The notes under the pieces: model-generated | What the model was told of the DNA's origin: nothing | The model's input: the letters and a program-made list of their open reading frames with translations, nothing else | Databases searched by the model: none | Position numbers and translations under genes: made by a program | Assembly: GCF_016908635.1 (NCBI RefSeq) | Contig: NZ_JAFBEG010000001.1 | Coordinates: 124,001 to 188,000, forward strand | DNA length: 64,000 nucleotides | Direction: 5' to 3' | Origin: Sporohalobacter salinus | Lineage (GTDB): Bacteria; Bacillota; Halanaerobiia; Halobacteroidales; Acetohalobiaceae | Part shown: positions 53,334 through 62,403 of the stretch, piece after piece | Numbering within the stretch: position 1 is the first letter of the stretch | Layout of the letters: the number at the start of each line of letters is the position of its first letter

Positions 53334-53723
53334 ATGGAAGAAGTTATGATTAGAATGCGAATGAGTTCTCATGATGCACATTATGGTGGAGGATTAGTTG
53401 ATGGAGCAAAGATGTTAGAACTGTTTGGAGATGTAGCAACTGAATTATTAATTAGGCATGATGGTGATGAGGGGTTATTCGTATCCTATGATAATGTGGA
53501 ATTTACTGCTCCAGTTTATGAAGGAGATTATATAGAAGCCGTCGGCAAAATTACTGATGTTGGTAATTCATCTAGAAAAATGGAGTTTGAAGCCAGAAAA
53601 GTAATTACTTCTCCTGAAGATAATAACCTACCATCTTCAGCAAGAAATGTGCTAGAAGATCCAATTATAGTAGCTAAAGCTAGTGGAACTTGTGTAGTAC
53701 CGAAGAATAAACAAAGAGATTAA
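53334..53723 (+). CDS. kal: 3-aminobutyryl-CoA ammonia-lyase
   Basis: The 129-residue hot-dog-fold enzyme releases ammonia from 3-aminobutyryl-CoA to give crotonyl-CoA. [42 protein letters not shown] is closely similar to characterised Kal proteins. It stands between kamE and kce, its usual place in lysine operons. Confidence 0.94.
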   Translation: MEEVMIRMRMSSHDAHYGGGLVDGAKMLELFGDVATELLIRHDGDEGLFVSYDNVEFTAPVYEGDYIEAVGKITDVGNSSRKMEFEARKVITSPEDNNLPSSARNVLEDPIIVAKASGTCVVPKNKQRD

Positions 53724-53736
53724 AGGAGGAATAGGA

Positions 53737-54549
53737 ATGGAGAAATTAATAATTACAGCTGCTTTGACTGGGGCAGAAGTAACTAAGGAACATCAGCCTA
53801 ATTTACCTGTGACTCCAGATGAAATTGTAAAAGAAGCAGAAAAGGCATATAAGGCAGGGGCTTCAATAGTGCATGTCCATGCTAGAAAGGACAATGGAGA
53901 TCCTACTCAGGACTATGAAAAGTATAAAGAAATAAAAGAAAAGGTTGAAGCAAAATGTCCAGTTATTTTTCAACCATCTACAGGAGGAGCAACTTGGCAT
54001 ACTCCTGAGCAAAGATTACAGCCTGTGGAATTAAAGCCAGAAATGGCAACATTAAGTACTGGAACTTGTAATTTTGGTGATGACATATTTATGAATTCTC
54101 AAGAATATATTGAAAAGTTTGCTACTAAGATGAAAGAATATGGAGTAAAACCAGAAATCGAAGTTTTTGAACCAGGTATGATTAATAATGCTAAACGATT
54201 AGTAAAAAAAGAATTGATTGAAGCTCCATTACATTTTGATTTTGTATTGGGAGTTCCAGGAGCTATGCCTGGTGAGCCTAGGAATTTAATGTTTATGGCA
54301 GAAAGTATTCCAGAAGGTTCTACTTGGACAGTTGCTGGAATTGGAAAATATGAGACTTCTTTAGCTGCCATTGCTATAGCTATGGGAGGTCATGTAAGAG
54401 TAGGCTTTGAAGATAATATTTATTATCGAAAAGGAGAATTAGCAAAAAGTAATGCGCAATTAGTAGAAAGAATTGCTAGAATTGCAAAAGAGTTGGATAG
54501 AGAGGTTGCAACCTCAGATGAAGCACGAGAAATTTTAAATCTTAAATAA
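53737..54549 (+). CDS. kce: 3-keto-5-aminohexanoate cleavage enzyme
   Basis: A zinc-dependent BKACE-family TIM barrel that condenses 5-amino-3-oxohexanoate with acetyl-CoA to form acetoacetate and 3-aminobutyryl-CoA. The 270-residue protein has the N-terminal ITAALTGAEVTKEHQPNLPVTPDEI, the metal-binding HVHAR, EVFEPGMI, FVLGVPGAMPG and the C-terminal GGHVRVGFEDNIYY. It follows kal by 13 bp. Confidence 0.96.
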   Translation: MEKLIITAALTGAEVTKEHQPNLPVTPDEIVKEAEKAYKAGASIVHVHARKDNGDPTQDYEKYKEIKEKVEAKCPVIFQPSTGGATWHTPEQRLQPVELKPEMATLSTGTCNFGDDIFMNSQEYIEKFATKMKEYGVKPEIEVFEPGMINNAKRLVKKELIEAPLHFDFVLGVPGAMPGEPRNLMFMAESIPEGSTWTVAGIGKYETSLAAIAIAMGGHVRVGFEDNIYYRKGELAKSNAQLVERIARIAKELDREVATSDEAREILNLK

Positions 54550-54566
54550 TATGAGGAGGGTTACAG

Positions 54567-55220
54567 ATGGCTAAAATAGTTTCGTTAGATAAAGCTTTAG
54601 ATCAACTTGAAGATAAAATGGAAATAATGATTGGGGGATTTATGTCTTGTGGAACTCCCATAAAAATAGTAAAAGGAATAGTAGAAAGAGGAATTAAGGA
54701 TTTAACGATTATTGCTAATGATACTGGGAGACCAAATGAGGGAATAGGACGATTAATTCATAATAAGCGGGCTAAAAAATTAATTGCTAGTCATATTGGA
54801 TTAAATTCAGAAACTGGTGATCAAATGAATGATGGAACTTTAGATGTTGAATTAGTTCCTCAGGGAACCTTAGCAGAAAGAATTAGGACTGCTGGAGCTG
54901 GTTTAGGAGGTTTCTTAACTCCAACTGGTGTTGGGACAGTAGTAGAAGAGGGAAAAGAAAAACTAGAAATAGATGGAGAAAAGTATTTATTAGAGCTTCC
55001 GTTACAAGCAGATGTTGCCTTGGTTAAAGCCTGGAAGGCAGATAAAAAAGGGAATCTTATTTATCGAAAAAGTGCAAGAAATTTCAATCCATTAATTGCT
55101 ATGGCAGCTGATACAGTAATTGTAGAAGCAGAAGAGGTATTAGAAATTGGTGAGATTGATCCTAATGACGTGATGACTCCGGCTGCATTTGTGGATTTTA
55201 TTGTTGGAGGTGAAAAATAA
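54567..55220 (+). CDS. atoD: butyryl-CoA:acetoacetate CoA-transferase alpha subunit
   Basis: The class I CoA-transferase A chain (217 residues) has IMIGGFMSCGTPIKIVKGIVERG and GLGGFLTPTGVGTVVEEGK. With its partner it transfers CoA from butyryl-CoA to the acetoacetate made by Kce, freeing butyrate. In this context that assignment is stronger than a general acetate transferase. The stop codon overlaps the start of the next gene by one base. Confidence 0.92.
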   Translation: MAKIVSLDKALDQLEDKMEIMIGGFMSCGTPIKIVKGIVERGIKDLTIIANDTGRPNEGIGRLIHNKRAKKLIASHIGLNSETGDQMNDGTLDVELVPQGTLAERIRTAGAGLGGFLTPTGVGTVVEEGKEKLEIDGEKYLLELPLQADVALVKAWKADKKGNLIYRKSARNFNPLIAMAADTVIVEAEEVLEIGEIDPNDVMTPAAFVDFIVGGEK

Positions 55221-55882
55221 TGGATAAACAAACTAGAAGAGAAATTATAACTAAGAGAATAGCCAAAGAGTTAAGTGATGGGGATGTAGTTAATTTAGGT
55301 ATTGGAATGCCTACAATGGTAGGGAATTATGTACCTGATGATGTTGATATAACTTTACAATCGGAAAATGGTTTTCTAGGATTAGGTTCAGCTCCTGAAG
55401 ATGGTGAAGAAGATAAAGATTTAGTTAATGCCGGAGGGCAGCCAGTTACAATTAAACCTGGAGGAGCTTTTTTTAATAGTGCTGAATCCTTTGCTATTAT
55501 TCGTGGAGGGCATGTTGATATAACAGTTTTAGGTGCTCTTCAAGTAGATGAGAAAGGAAATTTAGCTAATTGGATGATTCCTGGGAAATTAGTTCCGGGT
55601 ATGGGTGGAGCAATGGATTTAGTAGTAGGAGCAAAGCAAGTAATTGTAGCTACTGATCATACAATTAAAGGTGATAAACCGAAAATTTTAAAAGAATGTA
55701 ATTTACCTTTAACTGCTAAAAATCAAGTGGATTTAATTGTTACAGAAAGAGCAGTAATTGAAGTTGCAAAAGAAGGACTTATATTAAAAGAAATAAACCC
55801 CGAATTTAAGATTGAAGAAGTAGTAGAATCTACTGAAGCGGAACTGATTATTCCTGATGATGTTAAGGAAATGAAATTTTAA
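55220..55882 (+). CDS. atoA: butyryl-CoA:acetoacetate CoA-transferase beta subunit
   Basis: The 220-residue B chain carries the class I catalytic glutamate in SENGFLG (about residue 54), which forms the glutamyl-CoA thioester, and the [12 protein letters not shown] and [23 protein letters not shown] motifs. It is translationally coupled to the alpha subunit gene (ATAATG). Confidence 0.93.
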   Translation: MDKQTRREIITKRIAKELSDGDVVNLGIGMPTMVGNYVPDDVDITLQSENGFLGLGSAPEDGEEDKDLVNAGGQPVTIKPGGAFFNSAESFAIIRGGHVDITVLGALQVDEKGNLANWMIPGKLVPGMGGAMDLVVGAKQVIVATDHTIKGDKPKILKECNLPLTAKNQVDLIVTERAVIEVAKEGLILKEINPEFKIEEVVESTEAELIIPDDVKEMKF

Positions 55883-55901
55883 AAAGAGGGGGGGGTTAAT
55901 T

Positions 55902-57080
55902 ATGAAAGATATTGTAGTTGCTAGTGCTTTACGAACACCAATTGGAAGTTTTGGTGGTAGTTTAAAGAAAGTTTCAGTGATTGACTTAGGAGCTACAGCT
56001 ATTGAAGCTGTATTAGAAGAAACAGGAGTAAAAGGTGAGGAAGTAGACGAAGTAATTATGGGGAATGTATTACAGGCTGGTTTAGGTCAAAATCCTGCTC
56101 GACAAGCAGCAATTAAAGCTGGATTGCCAGAAACTGTCCCAGCAATGGCAGTTAACAAAGTATGTGGCTCAGGACTAAAGGCAGTTAATTTAGCTGCTCA
56201 AGCTATAGAAGCTGGAAATGGAGAGGTCTATGTTGTAGGTGGAATGGAAAGTATGAGTCAGGCTCCTTATCTGCATAAAAAAGCACGTTGGGGAGAAAGA
56301 ATGGGGCATGGAGAATTAGTTGATGCAATGATTCAGGATGGGTTATGGTGCGCATTTAATGATTATCATATGGGAGTTACAGCTGAAAATGTAGCTGAAG
56401 AATGGGGGATTAGTCGTAAAGAACAGGATGAATTTGCAGCAGCTAGCCAACAAAAAGCGGAAAAAGCTATGAAAAAAGATAAATTTCAAGATGAGATAGT
56501 GCCAGTAAAAGTTCCACAGCGAAAAGGAGAAGCAATAGAATTTAATAAGGACGAACATCCTCGTAAAGGAGTAACAGTTGAAGGGTTGGCTAACTTGCGT
56601 CCGGCATTTAAAAAAGATGGTACAGTGACTGCTGGAAATGCCTCTGGGATTAATGATGGGGCAGCTGCTTTAATAGTAATGACTAAAGAGAAAGCAGATG
56701 AATTGGGAATTGATCCTTTAGCGACTATAAAATCTTATGCTTCTGCTGGAGTAGATCCAAAAATTATGGGAACTGGTCCAATTCCAGCTTCAAGAAAGGC
56801 ATTGGCTCAAGCAGATTTAACAGTAGAGGACTTAGATTTAATTGAGGCTAATGAGGCTTTTGCTTCTCAATCTATAGCAGTAGTAAGAGAATTAGGATTG
56901 GATACTGAAAAGGTAAATGTAAATGGGGGAGCAATTGCTTTAGGACATCCAATTGGAGCAAGTGGAGCTAGGATTTTCATTACTTTATTACATGAAATGA
57001 AGAAACGTAATTCTAAGTATGGATTAGCTACTTTATGTATTGGTGGTGGGCAAGGAGCAGCTACAGTAGTAGAAAACTAA
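55902..57080 (+). CDS. acetyl-CoA acetyltransferase (thiolase)
   Basis: The 392-residue thiolase has the nucleophile Cys88 in NKVCGSG, the His in [14 protein letters not shown] and the second Cys in [10 protein letters not shown]. It cleaves acetoacetyl-CoA to two acetyl-CoA (one returns to Kce), or runs in reverse for butyrate formation. The N-terminus [17 protein letters not shown] is that of biosynthetic-type thiolases. Confidence 0.95.
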   Translation: MKDIVVASALRTPIGSFGGSLKKVSVIDLGATAIEAVLEETGVKGEEVDEVIMGNVLQAGLGQNPARQAAIKAGLPETVPAMAVNKVCGSGLKAVNLAAQAIEAGNGEVYVVGGMESMSQAPYLHKKARWGERMGHGELVDAMIQDGLWCAFNDYHMGVTAENVAEEWGISRKEQDEFAAASQQKAEKAMKKDKFQDEIVPVKVPQRKGEAIEFNKDEHPRKGVTVEGLANLRPAFKKDGTVTAGNASGINDGAAALIVMTKEKADELGIDPLATIKSYASAGVDPKIMGTGPIPASRKALAQADLTVEDLDLIEANEAFASQSIAVVRELGLDTEKVNVNGGAIALGHPIGASGARIFITLLHEMKKRNSKYGLATLCIGGGQGAATVVEN

Positions 57081-57154
57081 ATGATTATAAAAATAGTAAG
57101 GGGGTGATTATTACTCTTTACTTTTGAATATAGGTGATTTTAGGAGGTAGTGAA

Positions 57155-58474
57155 ATGATAAAAAAATTATCTAGGTTTTTTGTTTCCCTAATTGAAGAGT
57201 ATTTACCTGATCCGTTTCTGTTTGCAATTGTTTTAACTGCAATTGTTTGGCTTCTAGGTATTGTAATTGCTGGAAAATCTCCAATAGAGATGATTGGATA
57301 TTGGGGGGATGGTTTATGGAATTTATTAGCTTTTGCTATGCAGATGTGTTTAATTTTGATTACAGGTCATGCTTTAGCTAATACTCAATTAGTTAATAAA
57401 ATTTTGAAGCGGATTGCTTCTATTCCTAGTTCAGCTAAAGGATCAATAGCATTAACAACTTTTATAGCTGGGTTAAGTTGTTGGATTAATTGGGGATTTG
57501 GACTGGTTATTGGAGCATTATTAGCAAAAGAGATGGCAAAACAAGTTGAGGAAGTTGATTATCGTCTTTTAGTAGCCAGTGCATATTCAGGTTTTGTTGT
57601 TTGGCATGCTGGATTAGCCGGTTCAGTACCTTTAACAATTGCTACTAAGGGACATTTTATGTCAGACTTGATGGGAGTTATTCCAGTATCAGAAACTATA
57701 TTTAGCCTTTATAATATTGCAATAACTAGTGCTATTTTACTTACAATTCCCTTTTTGAATCAAATGATGTTACCAGAAAAAGATAATCGAGTAATTATTG
57801 ACTCAGGAATATTAAATGAAGAGAGTGCTGCAACTTCTGAGTCTGAATTAAATACTGTAGCAGATCAATTAGAAAATAGCAGATTAATTTCTTTTATCTT
57901 AGGTGGTATGGGAGCAGTTTATTTGATCAATTATTTTATTACTAATGGTTTTGCTCTTAACTTAAATATTGTCATCTTAATGTTTATGACTTTAGGTATT
58001 CTTCTATATAGGACACCTAAAAATTATCTTAATGCTTTTGAAAAAGCTGTAAAAGGTTGTAGTGGAATCATCTTACAATTTCCTCTTTATTCCGGTATTA
58101 TGGGAATGATGACAGGGGCTGGCTTAGCAACTATTATGTCAGAATTCTTTGTTTCTATTGCAACTCAGACAACGCTGCCTTTCTTTAGCTTCTTGAGTGC
58201 TGGAATTGTAAACTTCTTTGTTCCTTCTGGAGGCGGACAGTGGGCAGTGCAAGCGCCGATTATGGTACCAGCTGCAGTGGATTTAGGAGTTAATATTCCT
58301 AAAATTTCTATGGCTGTTGCTTGGGGAGATGCCTGGACTAATATGATTCAACCTTTTTGGGCATTACCGGCTCTAGGGATTGCCGGTTTAGGTGCTCGTG
58401 ATATCATGGGTTATTGTATAATGATACTTATTTGGAGTGGAGTTATAATTAGTCTAGGTTTGATGTTCATTTAA
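57155..58474 (+). CDS. short-chain fatty acid transporter (AtoE family)
   Basis: The 439-residue membrane protein begins MIKKLSRFFVSLIEEYLPDPFLFAIVLT and has about twelve hydrophobic segments with FIAGLSCWINWGFGLVIGALLAKEMAK and NFFVPSGGGQWAVQAPIMVPAA, typical of AtoE-type carriers. In a lysine-to-butyrate operon it most likely exports butyrate or acetate, or takes up short acids. ATG 57155 follows AGGAGG; the upstream in-frame start at 57134 precedes that site. Confidence 0.88.
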   Translation: MIKKLSRFFVSLIEEYLPDPFLFAIVLTAIVWLLGIVIAGKSPIEMIGYWGDGLWNLLAFAMQMCLILITGHALANTQLVNKILKRIASIPSSAKGSIALTTFIAGLSCWINWGFGLVIGALLAKEMAKQVEEVDYRLLVASAYSGFVVWHAGLAGSVPLTIATKGHFMSDLMGVIPVSETIFSLYNIAITSAILLTIPFLNQMMLPEKDNRVIIDSGILNEESAATSESELNTVADQLENSRLISFILGGMGAVYLINYFITNGFALNLNIVILMFMTLGILLYRTPKNYLNAFEKAVKGCSGIILQFPLYSGIMGMMTGAGLATIMSEFFVSIATQTTLPFFSFLSAGIVNFFVPSGGGQWAVQAPIMVPAAVDLGVNIPKISMAVAWGDAWTNMIQPFWALPALGIAGLGARDIMGYCIMILIWSGVIISLGLMFI

Positions 58475-58519
58475 GATTCAATATTACAAATTAAATGATT
58501 AATAAGGAGGAAAGTTATT

Positions 58520-59365
58520 ATGAAAAAGATAGCTGTTTTAGGTGCAGGGACTATGGGAAGTGGAATAGCTCAAGTTATTGCTAGTAATGGTTATGAAGTT
58601 ATTTTACAAGATATTAAAGATGAATGTTTGGATAAAGGACTAGAAATTATTAATAAGAATTTGGCTCGTAATGTAGAAAAAGAAAGATTAACTAACGAAG
58701 AAAAAGAAGAAATATTAGATCGGATTGAAGTTACTACTGAATTAGAAGATATGGCAGAAGTTGATATGGTTATTGAAGCTATAGTAGAAGATATGGAGAT
58801 AAAAAAAGAGGTGTTTTCAGAATTAGATGAAGTGTGTAAAGATAGTACTATCTTAGCTACAAATACTTCTGCATTAAGTGTTACAGAGCTAGCTACAGTA
58901 ACTAAAAGACCTGACCAAGTTATAGGAACTCATTTCTTTAATCCAGTTCCAATAATGAAATTAGTTGAGCTAATCAAAAGTATTACTACTTCTGATAAAG
59001 TCTTTAATCAAGTTGAAGAATTTATCAGTAATATTGGTAAAGAACCAGTTGAGGTTGAAGAGGCTCCGGGGTTCGTAGTTAATAGAATTTTAATACCTAT
59101 GATTAATGAAGCAATCTATTTATTACAAGAAGGAGTAGCTAATAAAGAAGATATAGATAAAGCAATGAAATTGGGAGCTAATCATCCATTAGGTCCATTA
59201 GCATTAGCTGATCTGATTGGATTAGATGTTTGCTTGGCAATCATGGAAACTTTAAAAGAAGAATTAGGAGAACCCAAATATAGACCATGTCCATTATTGA
59301 GAAAGAAAGTAAGGGCTGGACAATTAGGTCGAAAAGTTGATATAGGTTTCTATGATTATAATTAA
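58520..59365 (+). CDS. hbd: 3-hydroxybutyryl-CoA dehydrogenase
   Basis: The NAD(P)-linked enzyme interconverts acetoacetyl-CoA and 3-hydroxybutyryl-CoA. The 281-residue protein has the Rossmann motif LGAGTMGSGIAQ (residues 6-17), GTHFFNPVPIMKLVE with the catalytic His, and APGFVVNRILIPMINEA. It is not needed for the basic lysine route but lets acetyl-CoA or acetoacetyl-CoA be reduced to crotonyl-CoA together with Crt. Confidence 0.96.
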   Translation: MKKIAVLGAGTMGSGIAQVIASNGYEVILQDIKDECLDKGLEIINKNLARNVEKERLTNEEKEEILDRIEVTTELEDMAEVDMVIEAIVEDMEIKKEVFSELDEVCKDSTILATNTSALSVTELATVTKRPDQVIGTHFFNPVPIMKLVELIKSITTSDKVFNQVEEFISNIGKEPVEVEEAPGFVVNRILIPMINEAIYLLQEGVANKEDIDKAMKLGANHPLGPLALADLIGLDVCLAIMETLKEELGEPKYRPCPLLRKKVRAGQLGRKVDIGFYDYN

Positions 59366-59428
59366 ATTTATTTAAGATTTGTTTAGAGTCAAGTTATCTT
59401 TTAGGTAAAATTGTTAGATAGGATATCT

Positions 59429-59518
59429 GGCTGTTGAATAGTTAAAATTAATTGATTTTTTCTATATCTTTTATTATTTAATATAGATTGAGATTAGTGA
59501 GATTCTTATTCAACAGCC
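59429..59518. repeat. 12-bp inverted repeat between hbd and crt, possible small mobile remnant
   Basis: GGCTGTTGAATA (59429-59440) and TATTCAACAGCC (59507-59518) are exact complements 66 bases apart. The enclosed DNA is AT-rich without an ORF. The size fits a miniature inverted-repeat element, but no target-site duplication is evident. It interrupts an otherwise tight operon. Confidence 0.45.
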
Positions 59519-59569
59519 TATTGATTTTCGTGTTAATAAATATAAATTGGATTTGAGGAGGGATAATAA

Positions 59570-60349
59570 TTGAGTTTTGAAAAAATAGAAATTGAAGATA
59601 AAGGAAATTGGGCTTTAGTTAAAATTAACAGACCTAAAGTAATGAATTCTTTAAATAATGAGGTTTTAACAGAATTGAAAATGGCAATTAAAGAGTTAAA
59701 TCAAAATGATGAGATTAAAGTAATTGCAATTACAGGTAAAGGTAAAGCATTTGTTGCTGGAGCAGATATTTCTGCTATGAAAGAAATGGATAATTTTGAA
59801 GCTAAAGAGTTTGCTAAATTGGGACATGAAACATTTAGAACTATAGAAGAAAGTTCTAAGCCGATTATTGCTGGTATAAATGGTTTTGCTCTAGGAGGTG
59901 GATGTGAATTAGCATTAGCCTGTGATATAAGAATTGCATCTAATAAAGCTCAGTTTGGGCAACCAGAAATTAATTTAGGAATTATTCCAGGGTTTGGAGG
60001 TACTCAAAGATTATCTAAAATTGTTGGGGAAGCTAAAGCAAAAGAATTAATTCTTACTGGTAAAAAAATCAAGGCAGAAGAAGCTTTGAAAATAGGATTG
60101 GTAAATGAGGTTACTACAAAAGATGAATTATTAATTAGATTAGAAGAAATGGCTACAAAAATAGCAAGTAATTCTTCTTTAATTCTTAAAATAGCTAAAA
60201 AAGCAGTTAACAGAGGATTAGAAAAAGATATATTGGAGGGAACTAAATTAGAGGCTGATTTATTTAGTCTTTGTTTTACTACAGAAGATCAGAAAGAAGG
60301 CATGAATGCTTTTTTAAATAAGAGAGAACCTAATTTTTCAGGAAAATAA
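59570..60349 (+). CDS. crt: enoyl-CoA hydratase (crotonase type)
   Basis: The 259-residue crotonase-fold enzyme hydrates crotonyl-CoA or dehydrates 3-hydroxybutyryl-CoA. It has GKAFVAGADISAM (oxyanion hole), NGFALGGGCELALACDIRIAS and FGQPEINLGIIPGFGGTQRL with the catalytic glutamates. TTG start with GAGGAGGG 8 bases upstream. It is separated from hbd by 204 bp containing an inverted repeat. Confidence 0.93.
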   Translation: MSFEKIEIEDKGNWALVKINRPKVMNSLNNEVLTELKMAIKELNQNDEIKVIAITGKGKAFVAGADISAMKEMDNFEAKEFAKLGHETFRTIEESSKPIIAGINGFALGGGCELALACDIRIASNKAQFGQPEINLGIIPGFGGTQRLSKIVGEAKAKELILTGKKIKAEEALKIGLVNEVTTKDELLIRLEEMATKIASNSSLILKIAKKAVNRGLEKDILEGTKLEADLFSLCFTTEDQKEGMNAFLNKREPNFSGK

Positions 60350-60425
60350 TGAACAAAATTGATGAGAGTTTAGATTAGATTTATAGATTATTTCTTTAAT
60401 AACAATGATCAAAGGAGGATTAGTA

Positions 60426-61565
60426 ATGGAATTTAAATTGACAGAAGAACAAGAAATGATTAAAAAAGTAGTATGTGATTTTGCAGAACAAGAAGTAGAC
60501 CCAGTAGCAGCTGAGATTGATGAGACACATGAATTTCCTAAAGAAAATGTAGAAAAAATGGGAGAGGCACATATGTTAGGAATACCATTTCCGCAAGAAT
60601 ATGGTGGAGCAGGATCTGATACTTTAAGTTATGCTATAGTTATAGAAGAATTATCACGGGCCTGTGCAACACATGGTGTGATTTGTTCTGCTCATACTTC
60701 TTTAGGAGCTCATCCAATTTATAAGTATGGTACGGAAGAACAAAAAGAAAAGTACTTAAAACCATTAGCTAAAGGAGAAAAATTAGGAGCCTTTGGTTTA
60801 ACAGAACCAAATGCAGGAACAGATGCAGCAAGTCAAAAAACAACGGCAGTATTGGATGGGGATGAATATGTACTAAATGGTAGTAAAATCTTCATTACCA
60901 ATGCTGGAGAAGCAGATATATTTATTATTATGGCTATGACTGATAAAAGTAAAGGGACTAGAGGGATTAGTTCTTTTATTGTGGAAGCTGATACTCCTGG
61001 ATTTACGCTAGGGAAAAAGGAAGATAAAATGGGGATTAATGCTTCAGACACAAGAGAGTTAATTTTTAAAGATTGTCGGATTCCTAAGGATAATTTATTA
61101 GGTAAAGAAGGTATGGGATTTAAAATAGCGATGGAGACTTTAGATGGAGGCAGAATTGGAATTTCAGCTCAAGCTTTAGGAATTGCTCAAAGAGCATTGG
61201 ATGAAGCAGTTCAGTATGCTAAGGAAAGAGAGCAATTTGGCAGAGCAATTGGGAAATTCCAGACAATTCAATTTAAGATAGCAGAAATGGCAACTAAGGT
61301 CGAAGCAGCTCGTAATTTAGTATATAAGGCAGCTAAAACTAAAGATAATGGTGAGAAGTTTTCTAAAGAAGCAGCAATGGCTAAATATTATGCTTCTGAT
61401 GTAGCAATGGAAGTAGCACGAGAATCAATTCAAATTCATGGTGGATATGGATATATGAAAGAGTACCCAGTAGAAAGATTATTAAGAGATGCAAAAATAA
61501 CAGAAATTTATGAAGGAACAACAGAAGTAATGAAAATGGTAGTTGGGGGAGAATTATTAAGTTAA
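60426..61565 (+). CDS. bcd: butyryl-CoA dehydrogenase
   Basis: The 379-residue acyl-CoA dehydrogenase reduces crotonyl-CoA to butyryl-CoA. It has the FAD-binding AFGLTEPNAGTDAA and IFITNAG motifs, and near the C-terminus the catalytic Glu in IYEGTTEV. Its pairing with etfB and etfA directly downstream is that of the electron-bifurcating Bcd-Etf complex of clostridia, which reduces ferredoxin as well. ATG 60426 follows AAAGGAGG. Confidence 0.93.
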   Translation: MEFKLTEEQEMIKKVVCDFAEQEVDPVAAEIDETHEFPKENVEKMGEAHMLGIPFPQEYGGAGSDTLSYAIVIEELSRACATHGVICSAHTSLGAHPIYKYGTEEQKEKYLKPLAKGEKLGAFGLTEPNAGTDAASQKTTAVLDGDEYVLNGSKIFITNAGEADIFIIMAMTDKSKGTRGISSFIVEADTPGFTLGKKEDKMGINASDTRELIFKDCRIPKDNLLGKEGMGFKIAMETLDGGRIGISAQALGIAQRALDEAVQYAKEREQFGRAIGKFQTIQFKIAEMATKVEAARNLVYKAAKTKDNGEKFSKEAAMAKYYASDVAMEVARESIQIHGGYGYMKEYPVERLLRDAKITEIYEGTTEVMKMVVGGELLS

Positions 61566-61593
61566 AGTCAAAAAAATAAAGGGGGTAACTAAG

Positions 61594-62379
61594 ATGGATA
61601 TAGTAGTATGTGTAAAACAAGTACCAGATACAAATGAGGTTAAAATAGATCCTGAAGAAGGAACATTAATTAGAGAAGGAGTACCAAGTATTATTAATCC
61701 TGAGGATAGACATGGCATAGAAGAAGCAATAAAATTAAAAGAAGAGTATGGAGGAAAAGTTACAGTAATTAGTATGGGACCACCTCAAGCAGAGGAGGTT
61801 TTAAAAGAAGCATTGGCTATGGGGGTAGATGAAGCAATTTTAGTAAGTGATAGAGCATTTGCAGGTTCAGATACTTGGGTTACAGCGTATACTATTACTG
61901 AAGCAATTAAGAATTTAGATGGATTTGATTTGATTTTCTGTGGAAGACAGGCAATTGATGGTGACACAGCTCAAGTAGGGCCACAGATTGCAGAAAATTT
62001 AGGAATTCCTCAAGTTACTTATGCAACAGATCTTAATATAGAAGGTAAAGAGGTAGAAGTAAAAAGACAATTAGAAGATGGCTATAGTATAATTGAAACA
62101 GAATTACCTCTATTAGTAACAGTATTAGATGATATTAATGACCCTAGATATCCTTCAATTAAAGGAATAGTAGACGCCTATAGAAAGCAAGAAATAGAAG
62201 TTTGGGGAGCAGATGACTTAAAGTTAGATGAGAGTAGATTAGGTTTAGATGCTTCTCCAACAAAAGTTCATAAAACTTTTGTTCCTACTCATGAGAAAAA
62301 AGGAGAAATTTTAGAAGGGGATCCAAAAGAGCAAGCCAAAGAACTAATAAATAAACTAAAAGAAGAAAAAGTTGTTTAA
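61594..62379 (+). CDS. etfB: electron transfer flavoprotein beta subunit
   Basis: The 261-residue EtfB starts MDIVVCVKQVPDTNEVKIDPEEGTLIREGVPSIINPEDRHGIEEA and has GRQAIDGDTAQVGPQIAENLG. The NPEDRHGIEEA segment and the long N-terminal loop are found in EtfB proteins of bifurcating complexes. It lies between bcd and etfA with short gaps. Confidence 0.94.
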   Translation: MDIVVCVKQVPDTNEVKIDPEEGTLIREGVPSIINPEDRHGIEEAIKLKEEYGGKVTVISMGPPQAEEVLKEALAMGVDEAILVSDRAFAGSDTWVTAYTITEAIKNLDGFDLIFCGRQAIDGDTAQVGPQIAENLGIPQVTYATDLNIEGKEVEVKRQLEDGYSIIETELPLLVTVLDDINDPRYPSIKGIVDAYRKQEIEVWGADDLKLDESRLGLDASPTKVHKTFVPTHEKKGEILEGDPKEQAKELINKLKEEKVV

Positions 62380-62403
62380 TAAGCTTAAAGGAGGTAATAA
62401 AAA

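Noticed and set aside
59540-59562. Possible sigma-54 promoter before crt (TTGGATTTG).
   Set aside because: There is no GC element 12 bases after the GG, and no GATACA dyad upstream.
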